Positions 55,329 to 63,670 of a stretch of 64,000 nt of DNA are shown in pieces. The DNA comes from Methylosarcina fibrata AML-C10 (GTDB lineage: Bacteria; Pseudomonadota; Gammaproteobacteria; Methylococcales; Methylomonadaceae): NCBI RefSeq assembly GCF_000372865.1, contig NZ_KB889965.1:4609786-4673785 (forward strand), read 5' to 3'. The stretch's first letter is position 1; each line of letters starts with the position of its first letter. Below the pieces are notes generated by a model that saw nothing but the letters and a program-made list of their open reading frames with translations, was not told where the DNA came from and made no database searches. The position numbers and the translations under genes are program-made.

Positions 55329-55979
55329 ATGAAAAAATTGACAGTTACCGCAGACGCCCTCAATCTTCGTTCTAAACCCAGTTTGCAAGGCGAAGTGATT
55401 GACGTCCTGAACAAAGGCGACGTGGTGGAATGGCTGGATTCATCCGGTGATGATTACTGGCGGAAAATTAAATTCGGCGCCAACACCGGCTGGGCATCGC
55501 ACAAATACCTTACACCTGAAAGCGTTGATCTTCCCGATGAAATCAGATCGGAACCACCCTCGCCGTTTCCGTGGTTTGCCATCGCCCTGGGCGAAATAGG
55601 CGTCAAGGAAGTGTCGGGCAACGGCGACAACCCCCGGATCGTTGAATATCACAGATCGACCACCCTTCCTGCGCCTGATCGCTCCAACGATGAAACGGCC
55701 TGGTGTTCGTCATTTGCAAACTGGTGCGTCGAAAAATCCGGTCATGCCGGGACCGATTCGGCCTGGGCGCGTTCCTGGCTGAATTGGGGCCGAAGCACAG
55801 CCACTCCCGTGGTCGGGTGTATTGTCGTTTTTCGGCGCAACGTGAATTTCGGGCACGTCGGTTTTTTCATTTCAAAGACTGAAAGTACCATTAAAATTCT
55901 TGGCGGGAACATGAGCGATTCAGTCCGGATAGACGATTACCCGGTAAGAGATTTTCTGGGCTACCGGGTGCCGAGGTAA
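55329..55979 (+). CDS. SH3-domain NlpC/P60-like peptidoglycan hydrolase (TIGR02594 type)
   Basis: 216 residues. N-terminal bacterial SH3 (1-65, LNLRSKPSLQGEVIDVLNKGD), then a CHAP/NlpC-type amidohydrolase: C126 in ETAWCSSFANWC, H176 in FGHVGFF and N194 in GGNMSD as a Cys-His-Asn site. No signal peptide, so it may be exported by the particle, help release it, or be payload. It is the last gene with a clear link to the operon; a weak hairpin (AAAGCC/GGCTTT, 55990-56006) follows. Confidence 0.85.
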   Translation: MKKLTVTADALNLRSKPSLQGEVIDVLNKGDVVEWLDSSGDDYWRKIKFGANTGWASHKYLTPESVDLPDEIRSEPPSPFPWFAIALGEIGVKEVSGNGDNPRIVEYHRSTTLPAPDRSNDETAWCSSFANWCVEKSGHAGTDSAWARSWLNWGRSTATPVVGCIVVFRRNVNFGHVGFFISKTESTIKILGGNMSDSVRIDDYPVRDFLGYRVPR

Positions 55980-55989
55980 GTTGTGTTTT

Positions 55990-56006
55990 AAAGCCTGCCC
56001 GGCTTT
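55990..56006 (+). terminator. weak terminator candidate after the eCIS operon
   Basis: A 6-bp stem AAAGCC/GGCTTT with a 5-base loop and a short T-run, 11 bases past the hydrolase stop. Transcription of the long operon would end here or further on; the stem is weak. Confidence 0.3.
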
Positions 56007-56023
56007 TAGCTTGACCGGCCATC

Positions 56024-56425
56024 ATGAATAAAGTCTGTATTTTGCCGGCAATTTTTCTGTTGGCCGGCACCTTTTGTCTGGCTGATCAACCGGCCTCCGT
56101 GCAAGTCATGGTTGGCAGCGATGATAATCTGGACGCATGTTCGGCCCTTGGCATGGTCTCCGGTCTTAAGTCCGGGCGGAATAGCTTTCTCGCGGTCAGG
56201 GCCGGCCCCGATAAACGATTTGCCATGATCGATAGGCTAAAAGCAGGCCAAAGAGTCTCTATTTGCCGTTCTTCCGAAAACGGAAAGTGGTACGGGGTTG
56301 TTTATTCTCGTAAGAGTGCCGAAGACTGCGGTGTCACCAGCCCGATTAACCCGGCCAGGCCGTACAACGGAAAATGCAGATCCGGCTGGGTAAATGCCCA
56401 TTGGATCAAGTTACTCGCCGGATAG
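56024..56425 (+). CDS. secreted SH3-like protein
   Basis: 133 residues. A Sec signal peptide covers 1-20 (ILPAIFLLAGTFCLADQ). The mature part is one SH3-like domain (SFLAVRAGPDKRFAMIDRLKAGQRVSIC) with Cys residues (DACSALG, ISICR, EDCGVTS, GKCRSGW) that could form two disulfides. Likely binds the cell wall in the periplasm. It follows the hydrolase after 44 bp on the same strand and may or may not belong to the operon. Confidence 0.75.
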   Translation: MNKVCILPAIFLLAGTFCLADQPASVQVMVGSDDNLDACSALGMVSGLKSGRNSFLAVRAGPDKRFAMIDRLKAGQRVSICRSSENGKWYGVVYSRKSAEDCGVTSPINPARPYNGKCRSGWVNAHWIKLLAG

Positions 56426-56656
56426 CGCATCGTCAGCTCAGGATTTTTCAGGCTTGCATGCCGAGGGGGGCACAATCTGTTCAGTCGGGCGTCTGGGATA
56501 ATAATTATATGAACCGATGAGTTTTTGTTCTTTCTGTCCTCCCTCATAGGTTTGCACCTTGTGTGGTGAGCGAGTAAAGTGACGCCGGAGCCTCCGGCAG
56601 ATTAAAATATATCTCAATAACCCCTGAAAATTTCCCATCCTCATCCGTTTTATTTA

Positions 56657-57382
56657 ATGAAAACCCTATTGATTACCGGCAGCAATTCGGATATCGGCAT
56701 GGCGGTTGCCCGCGCTCTGGCGGGCCGGAACTGCCGGCTCGGACTGCATTATTTCTCTCACCGCGAAAAACTCGAGCCGCTGACCGCCTGGCTGGACGGG
56801 CAGGGGAGAGAGTACCGTCTGTTTCAAGCCGATCTGACGGTGCCGGACAAGGCCAAAGCTTTAATCGGCGAGATCGTGACTGAATTCGGCCGTCTTGACG
56901 TGCTGGTCAATGGCGTCGGACCTTTCGTGTACAAGTCCGTTCTGGAGGTAACGCCCGACGAGTGGCTGGCCGACATCGATCTGAATTTGCACACCTGTTT
57001 TCATACCAGCCATTACGCTCTCGATGAGCTTAGGAAAAACCGCGGACAGATCATCAATTTTGCTTTTTCCGGCGTTGACAACAACAAGGCCTGGCCGATG
57101 TCGGCCGGCTACTGTGCCGCCAAAACCGGCGTGGTCGCTTTGACCAAGAGCCTTGCGGTCGCCCTGGCTCCGGACGGGGTCCGAGTCAACGCCATTTGCC
57201 CGGGATTGGTCGAGGAAGGCCATATCAGCCAGGAGGAAAGGCGGCACATGGCCGGTCAAATTCCTTTCGGACGGCCGGTCATGCCCGACGAAATCGGCAA
57301 AACGGCCGCCTGGCTGGTTTATGAAAGCCCGGAGGCGATGACGGGATCCTTGCTGGCGGTATCGGGCGGATGGGAATATTGA
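56657..57382 (+). CDS. short-chain dehydrogenase/reductase
   Basis: 241 residues, classic SDR. The cofactor motif reads GSNSDIG (8-14), followed by NGVGP for the conserved NAG region. The catalytic set is S138 region FSG ... YCAAK with Tyr and Lys. FxGxP...GG at the C-terminus closes the active site. It resembles the FolM/pteridine-reductase branch as well as fatty-acid-type SDRs; the substrate is unresolved. A 231-bp gap precedes it; it contains a hairpin (GCCGGA/TCCGGC, 56584-56598) without U-run. Confidence 0.85.
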   Translation: MKTLLITGSNSDIGMAVARALAGRNCRLGLHYFSHREKLEPLTAWLDGQGREYRLFQADLTVPDKAKALIGEIVTEFGRLDVLVNGVGPFVYKSVLEVTPDEWLADIDLNLHTCFHTSHYALDELRKNRGQIINFAFSGVDNNKAWPMSAGYCAAKTGVVALTKSLAVALAPDGVRVNAICPGLVEEGHISQEERRHMAGQIPFGRPVMPDEIGKTAAWLVYESPEAMTGSLLAVSGGWEY

Positions 57383-57426
57383 TGGCGGGCGGTTTTTTTG
57401 AGTATGGCTGGGAAAAAAGGAAGACT

Positions 57427-57966
57427 ATGTCCGAATACGCTGAATCTTCGATAGAGAATGAAGAAATGGTTCCGTTTGACCGGAAGAGTGTTTTTTTGGA
57501 GGTTTCGATCGGTGCGCAAACGCTTTCCCTAATTAATCAGGGAGAAGTGCTGAAGAGTTATCCGGTCTCTACGGCTAAAAACGGACCCGGCGAGCAGAGA
57601 GGCAGCGAATGCACGCCCAGAGGCTGGCATGTCGTCCGGGCAAAAATAGGCGAAGGGCAACCTTTGTACAGCGTGTTTATCGGCCGGCGGCCTACCGGAG
57701 AAGTGTACAGCCCCGAGTTGGGTCTTTCATATCCGCAGCGGGACTGGATTTTGACCCGGATCCTCTGGCTGGGCGGACTGGAGTCCGGCAAAAACCGTTA
57801 CGGTCCGGTCGACAGTGCCTGGCGCTATATTTACATTCACGGATGCCCGGACGAGAGCATGCGTGGCCGGCCCGAATCGCACGGCTGCATCCGGATGCAC
57901 AATGCCGACGTGCTGGACTTGTTCGAACGCGTGACGGCGGGAGTCAGGGTATTTATTCATGAATGA
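57427..57966 (+). CDS. L,D-transpeptidase (YkuD) domain protein
   Basis: 179 residues from ATG 57427, chosen for AAGGAAG just before it; the frame opens at 57370 inside the SDR end. YkuD fold: H138 in YIHGCPDE and S151-H152-G153-C154 in SHGCIRMHN form the catalytic His and Cys. These enzymes make 3-3 cross-links or attach lipoproteins to peptidoglycan. No signal peptide is visible in either start, which is unusual because the substrate is periplasmic. Confidence 0.85.
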   Translation: MSEYAESSIENEEMVPFDRKSVFLEVSIGAQTLSLINQGEVLKSYPVSTAKNGPGEQRGSECTPRGWHVVRAKIGEGQPLYSVFIGRRPTGEVYSPELGLSYPQRDWILTRILWLGGLESGKNRYGPVDSAWRYIYIHGCPDESMRGRPESHGCIRMHNADVLDLFERVTAGVRVFIHE

Positions 57967-58053
57967 TCCGGGATCTCTCCCTTGTTGCCGGGGCAGAGTT
58001 TTGCCTTGGCATTCCGTCATCATTAGCCCTTCTCCGTCTCCAACGAGGCATGA

Positions 58054-58860
58054 ATGATGCGCATCGTTCTGGGTCTCGAGTACGACGGCAGTGCCTTTTG
58101 CGGATGGCAATGGCAGTCCGGCCTGCGCAGCATTCAATCGGTGCTGGAGCAGGCTTTATCGAAAATTGCCGATCATCCGGTCACGGTCGTTTGCGCCGGC
58201 AGAACCGACGCCGGCGTTCATGCCTTCGAGCAGGTAGTGCATTTCGATACCGAAGCGAAACGGGAACTCCATGCCTGGGTGCTGGGCGGTAACAGCCATC
58301 TGCCGGACGACGTCCGGATTCTCTGGGCGAAACCGGCGCAGGGCGATTTCCATGCACGGTACAGTGCGATTGCCCGGTATTACCGCTACATCATACACAA
58401 TCGTGCCGTCCGGTCGGCCTTGTTGCCGAGGCAAGCGACCTGGTGTTATCCGCCTCTGGCGGCGGAAAAGATGCACGAGGCCGCGCAGTCTTTGCTCGGA
58501 CACCACGATTTTTCCTCGTTCCGGGCTCAGGGTTGCCAGTCCAAAAGCCCGTTCCGTCTGGTTCATTTTATCGATGTGTTCCGGGAGGGCGACCGGGTCG
58601 TCGTCGATATCGCCGCAAATGCGTTTTTGCATCATATGGTCAGAAACATCGCCGGCGTCTTGATGGAGATCGGCACGGGCAAGCAGCCGGTAGGCTGGAC
58701 CCGGGAACTGCTGGAAGTGAAAAGCCGGAAGCTGGGCGGCGTCACGGCGCCTCCCGACGGTTTGTATCTTGCGGGAGTGTATTATCCGGAGCGCTACGGC
58801 TTGGTCAATCATCCTGTTTTCGGCAAACTGCCCGCCGATGCCAGGCGCCATGAGCCGTAA
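58054..58860 (+). CDS. truA: tRNA pseudouridine synthase A (TruA)
   Basis: Modifies U38-U40 in the anticodon arm of many tRNAs to pseudouridine. 268 residues, normal length. The catalytic D52 sits in AGRTDAGVHA (48-57). The N-terminal LGLEYDGSAFCGWQWQ and late HMVRNIAGVLMEIG and LPPDGLYL-type segments are conserved. Stands 87 bp after the YkuD gene. Usually near asd/usg in related genomes; not so here. Confidence 0.96.
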   Translation: MMRIVLGLEYDGSAFCGWQWQSGLRSIQSVLEQALSKIADHPVTVVCAGRTDAGVHAFEQVVHFDTEAKRELHAWVLGGNSHLPDDVRILWAKPAQGDFHARYSAIARYYRYIIHNRAVRSALLPRQATWCYPPLAAEKMHEAAQSLLGHHDFSSFRAQGCQSKSPFRLVHFIDVFREGDRVVVDIAANAFLHHMVRNIAGVLMEIGTGKQPVGWTRELLEVKSRKLGGVTAPPDGLYLAGVYYPERYGLVNHPVFGKLPADARRHEP

Positions 58861-58954
58861 AAGCGGCCATGACGTTTGAAGTATTGGAGCGCCCGGCTAC
58901 GGGCAGCGCACGGGGAAGATGTTCGGTTGCGTTTTAAAAGCCTGAAGACTCAAA

Positions 58955-59025
58955 TCGAACCCCGCAGGTAGCAAATCCAGATCGAGCCATTGTTCCCGGC
59001 CGAATCGTACCTGCAAGGGGTTCGA
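58955..59025. repeat. long imperfect inverted repeat after truA
   Basis: Arm 1 TCGAACCCC-GCAGGTA (58955-58970) pairs with arm 2 TACCTGC-AA-GGGGTTCGA (59008-59025) over 16 bp with a two-base bulge and a loop of about 37 bases. It lies in the convergent gap between truA and the small secreted-protein gene, just before a terminator. It could be a relic of a mobile element end or a structured 3' end. Confidence 0.55.
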
Positions 59026-59029
59026 AAGA

Positions 59030-59053
59030 ATAAAGGAGCGCTCGCTCCTTTAT
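59030..59053. terminator. bidirectional terminator
   Basis: An 11-bp perfect stem ATAAAGGAGCG/CGCTCCTTTAT with a two-base centre. On the plus strand it is followed by GTTTATTTA, on the minus strand by TCTTTCG. It can end both truA and the convergent minus-strand gene. Confidence 0.7.
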
Positions 59054-59059
59054 GTTTAT

Positions 59060-59329
59060 TTAGGGATAGACCACTTTGGGTTCAAAGCTGGCGGCCGGAT
59101 ATTTGGGATCGAACTCGCTTTGTTTGGCTTTTGCCTGTTGCTGGCCCGGGCATCCGCTCGAACCGGCTGCGGGTGCGCTGGAGGCTGCCGCGGCCGCTTC
59201 CTGGTCGATGAAGACGACTTTGGGTTGGAAGTCGGAGGCGGGGTATTGGCTGTCGCTGGCGGCGGAGGCAGTGAATGAACCTAATGAAATCGCAACGGAA
59301 GTCAATCCCAAGATAACAGTTTTTTTCAT
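59060..59329 (-). CDS. small secreted protein with two YPASDFQPKVV-like repeats
   Basis: 89 residues. A Sec signal peptide covers 1-23 (ending TASAA). The mature chain has two copies of a 13-residue unit: SQYPASDFQPKVVF (27-40) and PKYPAASFEPKVVYP near the end. An Ala/Ser-rich spacer with one Cys (SSGCPG) separates them. Not recognised from standard families; the repeat is striking. Good GGATCAT-type upstream region but no clear promoter. Bidirectional terminator downstream. Confidence 0.75.
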   Translation of the reverse strand: MKKTVILGLTSVAISLGSFTASAASDSQYPASDFQPKVVFIDQEAAAAASSAPAAGSSGCPGQQQAKAKQSEFDPKYPAASFEPKVVYP

Positions 59330-59461
59330 ATGATGATCCTCGAGTCATTATAATAAGCCGGGCTTTATTCTGAGGTTCCAAAAGAAAGCCTAATCGTCTT
59401 AGTATCCGGCAATTTGAGCGAATTGGCAACCCCGAATTTTCCCTTCTCGAATGAGCGGTGC

Positions 59462-60211
59462 TTACACAAGCTGCCGGATCAGCGGGTGATTTTGAATCAG
59501 ATGCCGACGGAATGTTTCGACGGTATTTTCGTCGCTTCGCTCGTCTCTGGGGATTGGCACCCGGATTTCGCTGACGACCGTCATGGGCGCAGCGGACAGG
59601 AAAATGAGACGGTCGGCCAGAGCAATCGCTTCGCGCAGATCGTGGGTGACGAAAAGCACCGTATGCGGACGTTGCTGCCAGAGTTTCACCAACAGTTCAC
59701 GGACCTGCCTGGCCGTCGGGGTGTCCAGCGATACGAACGGTTCGTCCATCAACAACAATTCGGGATCGATGGCAAAGGCGCGGATGATGGCCGCCCTTCG
59801 GCTCATGCCCAGGGACAAACGCTCGGGGTAGACGTGCTGCGAACGGGAAAGCTGCATGGCTTCCAGCAGGGAATCGATGACTCGGGGAGATGGCTCTCCG
59901 GTCGTCGCCAGTTCAATATTTTCCCGAACCGTACGCCACGGCAGCAGCCTCGGATTTTGAAAAACATAGCCGATTTTGGGTTGAACGTGCTGGTCGGCGA
60001 GGGTGATGTCGCCTTCGTAATCCAGGTCCAGACCGGCAACGATGTTCAGCAGCGTGGTTTTGCCGCAGCCGGAAGGTCCGACCAGACAGACAAATTCTCC
60101 GGATTCGAGTGAAAAATCCAGATCGGCGATGGCCCGATGCGGTCCGGCTTTGTCGACGGCCGGAAAGGTTTTATCGGTTATGCGGATGTGGATTCGGGTC
60201 ACCGGCGCCAT
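59462..60211 (-). CDS. ABC transporter ATP-binding protein (NitT/TauT family)
   Basis: 249 residues. Walker A GPSGCGKTTLL, Q-loop VFQNPRLLPW, signature LSLGMSRRAAI (a variant of LSGGQ), Walker B LLMDEPFVSLD and H-loop VTHD are present. It energises import by the permease encoded upstream, with a stop/start overlap (13 bp). The signature reads LSLGM rather than LSGGM/Q, a small change seen in some transporters of this type. Confidence 0.93.
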   Translation of the reverse strand: MAPVTRIHIRITDKTFPAVDKAGPHRAIADLDFSLESGEFVCLVGPSGCGKTTLLNIVAGLDLDYEGDITLADQHVQPKIGYVFQNPRLLPWRTVRENIELATTGEPSPRVIDSLLEAMQLSRSQHVYPERLSLGMSRRAAIIRAFAIDPELLLMDEPFVSLDTPTARQVRELLVKLWQQRPHTVLFVTHDLREAIALADRLIFLSAAPMTVVSEIRVPIPRDERSDENTVETFRRHLIQNHPLIRQLV

Positions 60212-60951
60212 CTCTGGGATTTTTTGTCGAGAGGCTTCAATACGCTGACTTCGATCAGTTGAATCACGGCCACGAAGGCGACGGTATAGGCCAGAATGCT
60301 TGCCACGTCGAACAGTTGAAAAAACAGATGCAACTGGAAGCCGACGCCGTTGTTCCGGCCCAGGAGTTCCACCACTAAAATGATTTTCCAGATCAACGCC
60401 AAGCCCGAGCGAGTCGCGCTCATCAGGTACGGATGCAATTGCGGCAGAATGACGTGCACCAGCGTTTTGCGCCGGCTAAACCGGTAGCAGCGGGCCATGT
60501 CCAGCAGATCCTGGTCCAGGGCGCGCACGCCTTCCCTGATGGTGACGACGGCATTGGGCAGTTTGTTGACGACTACCGCCAATATCGCGGCCGATTCGGT
60601 CAGCCCGAACCAGACGTAGCAGAGAATGATGGTGACGAGAGCGGGAATGTTCAGAAAAATGACCAGCCAGTTGTCGAAAAAAGCGTCCAGTTTCTTGTTC
60701 CGGCCGAGGGCGATGCCGATGGCGCAGCCGAGCAGCATCGCTACCGTAAAACTGATCGCGAGTCTGAACAGGGTGGTGCCCAGGTGATAGGTTAATTGCC
60801 CGGAGGCGAGTTCCAGCCAGAACACGCCCGCCACGATCGCCGGCGACGGCAGGAGAGCGCTGTTTAAAGCCATGGCAAGGCCTTGCCAAAGTGCAAAAAA
60901 ACTCAGCAGGGACAGGACGGGAAAATAGCTCTTCAGTCTGGCCAAAATCAA
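60199..60951 (-). CDS. ABC transporter permease (NitT/TauT family)
   Basis: 250 residues with about six membrane segments. The EAA-like cytoplasmic loop before the fourth segment (RFSRRKTLVHVILPQLHPYLMSATRSG) binds the ATPase. Belongs to the BPD permease family of SsuC/TauC/NrtB type. It lies 3 bases downstream of the binding-protein gene and overlaps the ATPase gene. Confidence 0.93.
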   Translation of the reverse strand: MILARLKSYFPVLSLLSFFALWQGLAMALNSALLPSPAIVAGVFWLELASGQLTYHLGTTLFRLAISFTVAMLLGCAIGIALGRNKKLDAFFDNWLVIFLNIPALVTIILCYVWFGLTESAAILAVVVNKLPNAVVTIREGVRALDQDLLDMARCYRFSRRKTLVHVILPQLHPYLMSATRSGLALIWKIILVVELLGRNNGVGFQLHLFFQLFDVASILAYTVAFVAVIQLIEVSVLKPLDKKSQRWRR

Positions 60952-60954
60952 CTG

Positions 60955-61923
60955 TTATTCTTCGATCGACCAGAAGGTGCCGGGTTGCAGATGCTCGGAT
61001 TGTCCTGTCAGCTTGTTGCCGCTGAGCGTGCGCAGCAGGGCGTGGATGCGTTCGGCCGCCTGCTGTTCCTGCTTGCCCCAGCGTACGATCCGCCCTTCGC
61101 AATAACGCTGCCTTAGTCTGGCTTGCGTGGCCGGACCGTCCACCTTGGTCATCGGGATGATTTTACGCCAGGCGGCATCGCTGTCGCATAAGCTATTTTT
61201 GGCTTTTTGGCTTGCCTTGAAAAAATCGTTGACCGCTTTTTTGTGTTGCAGCGCCCAATTTCGATTAAACACATAGCCGAGGCTGGGGACCTCCTCTTTA
61301 ATGCCCAATGCTTTCAACAAGTCCTTGCCGTCAATAATTTGCCGGTAACCGAGCGTTTCCAGCCGGACGGCGAAATGCCAGTAATTCAGCGCGGCGTCGA
61401 TACGGTTTTGTTTGAGCTGCTCGTTGATCAGTGGCGGCGCGCCGAACACCTGTTCGGTCGCAGCTTTCAGATCGAACTGTTCCTTTTGCGCCAGGGCCTG
61501 CAATAACAGCCAGTTTTTGTCCAGCTCGCCGCCGGCGATGCCCAGCCGTTTGCCCTTGAGATCCTTGAGGGTGCGGATGGGGCTGGTATCCTTGACCATC
61601 AGCGCGCCCGATGTGGTCGAATACGGGTAGAAGGTGAAATCGGCGCCGCTCGAGCGAAGCTTCGAAACCCAGATCCAGTCGGAGACGATCATGTCGACAG
61701 CGTCCGATTGCAAGGCAATCTTGCCGGCTTCGGCATTTGCCAGGCGTTGTACGGACAATTGAAAATCGGCTGAAGCGGTATCGGGATCGTCCTGAAGCGC
61801 GGCCAGCTCCCAGTCGAAGGTACCCGAGGCCTGGACCCCGATGCGGAGGGTGATTTTATCAGCGGCCGCATGGTCGAACACGAACAGCAACCCTAAAGCG
61901 ATATAGAAAAAAATAGTTTTCAT
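60955..61923 (-). CDS. ABC transporter substrate-binding protein (NMT1/SsuA-like)
   Basis: 322 residues with a Sec signal peptide (1-21). A two-lobed periplasmic-binding fold with LRIGVQASGTFDWELAAL at the front, DTSPIRTLKDLKGKRLGIAGG in lobe one and the late ALNYWHFAVRLETLGY. The SsuA/TauA/NMT1 family binds sulfonates, nitrate, pyrimidine or related small organic anions; the ligand here is open. First gene of a three-gene operon. Confidence 0.88.
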   Translation of the reverse strand: MKTIFFYIALGLLFVFDHAAADKITLRIGVQASGTFDWELAALQDDPDTASADFQLSVQRLANAEAGKIALQSDAVDMIVSDWIWVSKLRSSGADFTFYPYSTTSGALMVKDTSPIRTLKDLKGKRLGIAGGELDKNWLLLQALAQKEQFDLKAATEQVFGAPPLINEQLKQNRIDAALNYWHFAVRLETLGYRQIIDGKDLLKALGIKEEVPSLGYVFNRNWALQHKKAVNDFFKASQKAKNSLCDSDAAWRKIIPMTKVDGPATQARLRQRYCEGRIVRWGKQEQQAAERIHALLRTLSGNKLTGQSEHLQPGTFWSIEE

Positions 61924-62400
61924 GTCCTCTATCGTGACGGAAGCAATGGATTCTGTCTATTTTAACGTTATGCAAAGATTCCTGCGAGAGGGTCGAAATG
62001 GCTGATCAGGTTGAAATTCACCGATGTGCCCGGTCAGACAGGAATGCAGGATTGCCATGGGATCCTTTAAAGACTCGGCAGCTTCGAAATTGTTCGATTC
62101 CTGCTTCCGCCGGATGACGGCAACGCTCGGCTTTTCCAGGGAGCGTCCCGCTCGGCTGCCGGAAGTCGATATCTGAATCGGTACCCGGCAAAGGAAAGAA
62201 CTTCGTATTTCTATGCCGAGCCGGATCCCGACGCTAAAGATTCTTTGTGTTCTGTGGAAAGAAGGTGTCATCAGGTTAGACAGGCGTTCCGGCCGCCGGG
62301 AGCCGGTTTTCCGAAAGCGCTAAGGCCGCGATTTCAGCTTCAGCGTTCGCTTTCTCTTTGTCCAGGTTGCAAATGAACGGAACTTCGGTAAACCGGGATC
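61924..62400. other. 477-bp gap between the ABC operon and ispB
   Basis: No supported gene. A 104-codon minus-strand frame (61957-62271) has poor coding look. The part near 62090-62125 (GATTCCTGCTTCCGCCGG then ATGACGG) resembles a degenerate copy of the GATTCCCGC...GGAATGACGG palindromes scattered in proteobacterial genomes. The left end should carry the promoter of the binding-protein gene. Confidence 0.35.
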
Positions 62401-63411
62401 CTAATAATTCCGTTGCACCGAAAATTTGGCCAACAAGATCAAAGCTTCCTTGTATTCGGAATCGGGCAGGTGCTTGATGGCATTGATGGCGGTTTCGGCT
62501 TCCTGGTCGGCGCGCTGTTCGGTGTAGGCGATCGCCTGGGTGCGCTGCACGACGCCGTAGACTTCATGGAAGGCGTCGCGATTGCCGTTTTTGATGGCGT
62601 TGATGATGATTTCGGCTTCTTTTTCGGTGCCGTTCTGAATGGCGTAGATTAACGGCAGGGTGGGCTTGCCTTCGGCCAGATCGTCGCCCAGGTTTTTCCC
62701 CAAGTCTTCTTTATTGGCTTTATAGTCGAGTGCGTCGTCGATGAGCTGGAAGGCGATTCCCAGATGCTGGCCGTACCGGGCCAGACTTTCTTCGGTTTCG
62801 GCATCGGCATTGCAGATGACCGCGCTTAACCGCGTCGCGGCGCTGAATAGTATGGCGGTTTTTCGGGCAATCACCTGGAGATATTTTTCTTCCGTGGTTT
62901 CCGGGTTGTTGCAGTTCAAAAGCTGCAGAACTTCTCCTTCGGCAATGGCGGTGGTTGTTTTTGAAAGAATTTCCATGACGCGCAAATTGCCGGTGCGGAC
63001 CATCATCTCGAACGCTCTGGAATAGAGATAGTCGCCGACGAGTACGCTCGCGGCATTGCCCCAGACCGCATTGGCCGAGTCCTTGCCGCGGCGAAGGTCC
63101 GATTCGTCCACCACGTCGTCGTGCAGAAGCGTTGCCGTATGAATAAATTCGATGACCGCCGCCAAAATCAGATGTTTGTCGTCGACTCCGGTCAGGGCTT
63201 TGGCCGCCAGCAACAACAGCATCGGACGCAGTCGTTTGCCGCCGTTGCCGACGATATAATGTCCCATTTGATTGATGAGCACGACATCGGAACTGAGTTC
63301 ATCGATAATGAGCTGATCGACTGCCTTGGTTTCAGTTTTCGTTAAGTGCTTGATTGAATTAAAATCAATGGGCGCCGGGGAACTGAAGGCTTGGTGAGAG
63401 TGCAATGCCAT
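62401..63411 (-). CDS. ispB: octaprenyl diphosphate synthase IspB
   Basis: Trans-polyprenyl synthase that builds the side chain of ubiquinone. 336 residues. The first Asp-rich motif D98-D99-x-x-D102 lies in LLHDDVVDESD, the second D225-D226-x-x-D229 in FQLIDDALDYK. GNGGKRLRP (56-64) binds the substrate. Divergent from rplU, the conserved gammaproteobacterial arrangement. Confidence 0.96.
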   Translation of the reverse strand: MALHSHQAFSSPAPIDFNSIKHLTKTETKAVDQLIIDELSSDVVLINQMGHYIVGNGGKRLRPMLLLLAAKALTGVDDKHLILAAVIEFIHTATLLHDDVVDESDLRRGKDSANAVWGNAASVLVGDYLYSRAFEMMVRTGNLRVMEILSKTTTAIAEGEVLQLLNCNNPETTEEKYLQVIARKTAILFSAATRLSAVICNADAETEESLARYGQHLGIAFQLIDDALDYKANKEDLGKNLGDDLAEGKPTLPLIYAIQNGTEKEAEIIINAIKNGNRDAFHEVYGVVQRTQAIAYTEQRADQEAETAINAIKHLPDSEYKEALILLAKFSVQRNY

Positions 63412-63595
63412 GCTGTCTACTTAAGTATGGAAATTTTATTATTTTTCATAAGCTTGTTAACTATAAAACACTAAGCGGTTAAGCTGTTCTTAATGCGATA
63501 GTAAATCGCCCATGCTATTGAAAAAAGTATATTGATGTCAATAGCTTTTTTGTGATATTTTATTACGATCTTGGTAGCGCCGTGCAAACCCCGAT

Positions 63596-63624
63596 TTGAC
63601 ACGGTATGGTTTTAAAAATAAAAT
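63596..63624 (+). promoter_or_regulatory. sigma-70 promoter of rplU
   Basis: TTGACA (63596-63601), 17 bases, TAAAAT (63619-63624): a near-consensus sigma-70 promoter about 47 bases before the rplU ATG, in the divergent ispB-rplU spacer. The predicted start of transcription is near 63631. Confidence 0.8.
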
Positions 63625-63670
63625 TCTCTGTTCACTTTTAACAGATTAATGCTTGATGGAGCTTGCTCAG

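Noticed and set aside
27583-55979. Prophage or type VI secretion system
   Set aside because: No capsid, terminase, integrase, TssB/C pair, ClpV or membrane-complex genes. The AAA+ protein and DUF4255, DUF4157 and DUF6519 proteins point to eCIS.
61957-62271. 104-codon minus-strand frame in the ABC-ispB gap
   Set aside because: Composition looks random, no ribosome site, and it covers a degenerate repeat-like stretch.
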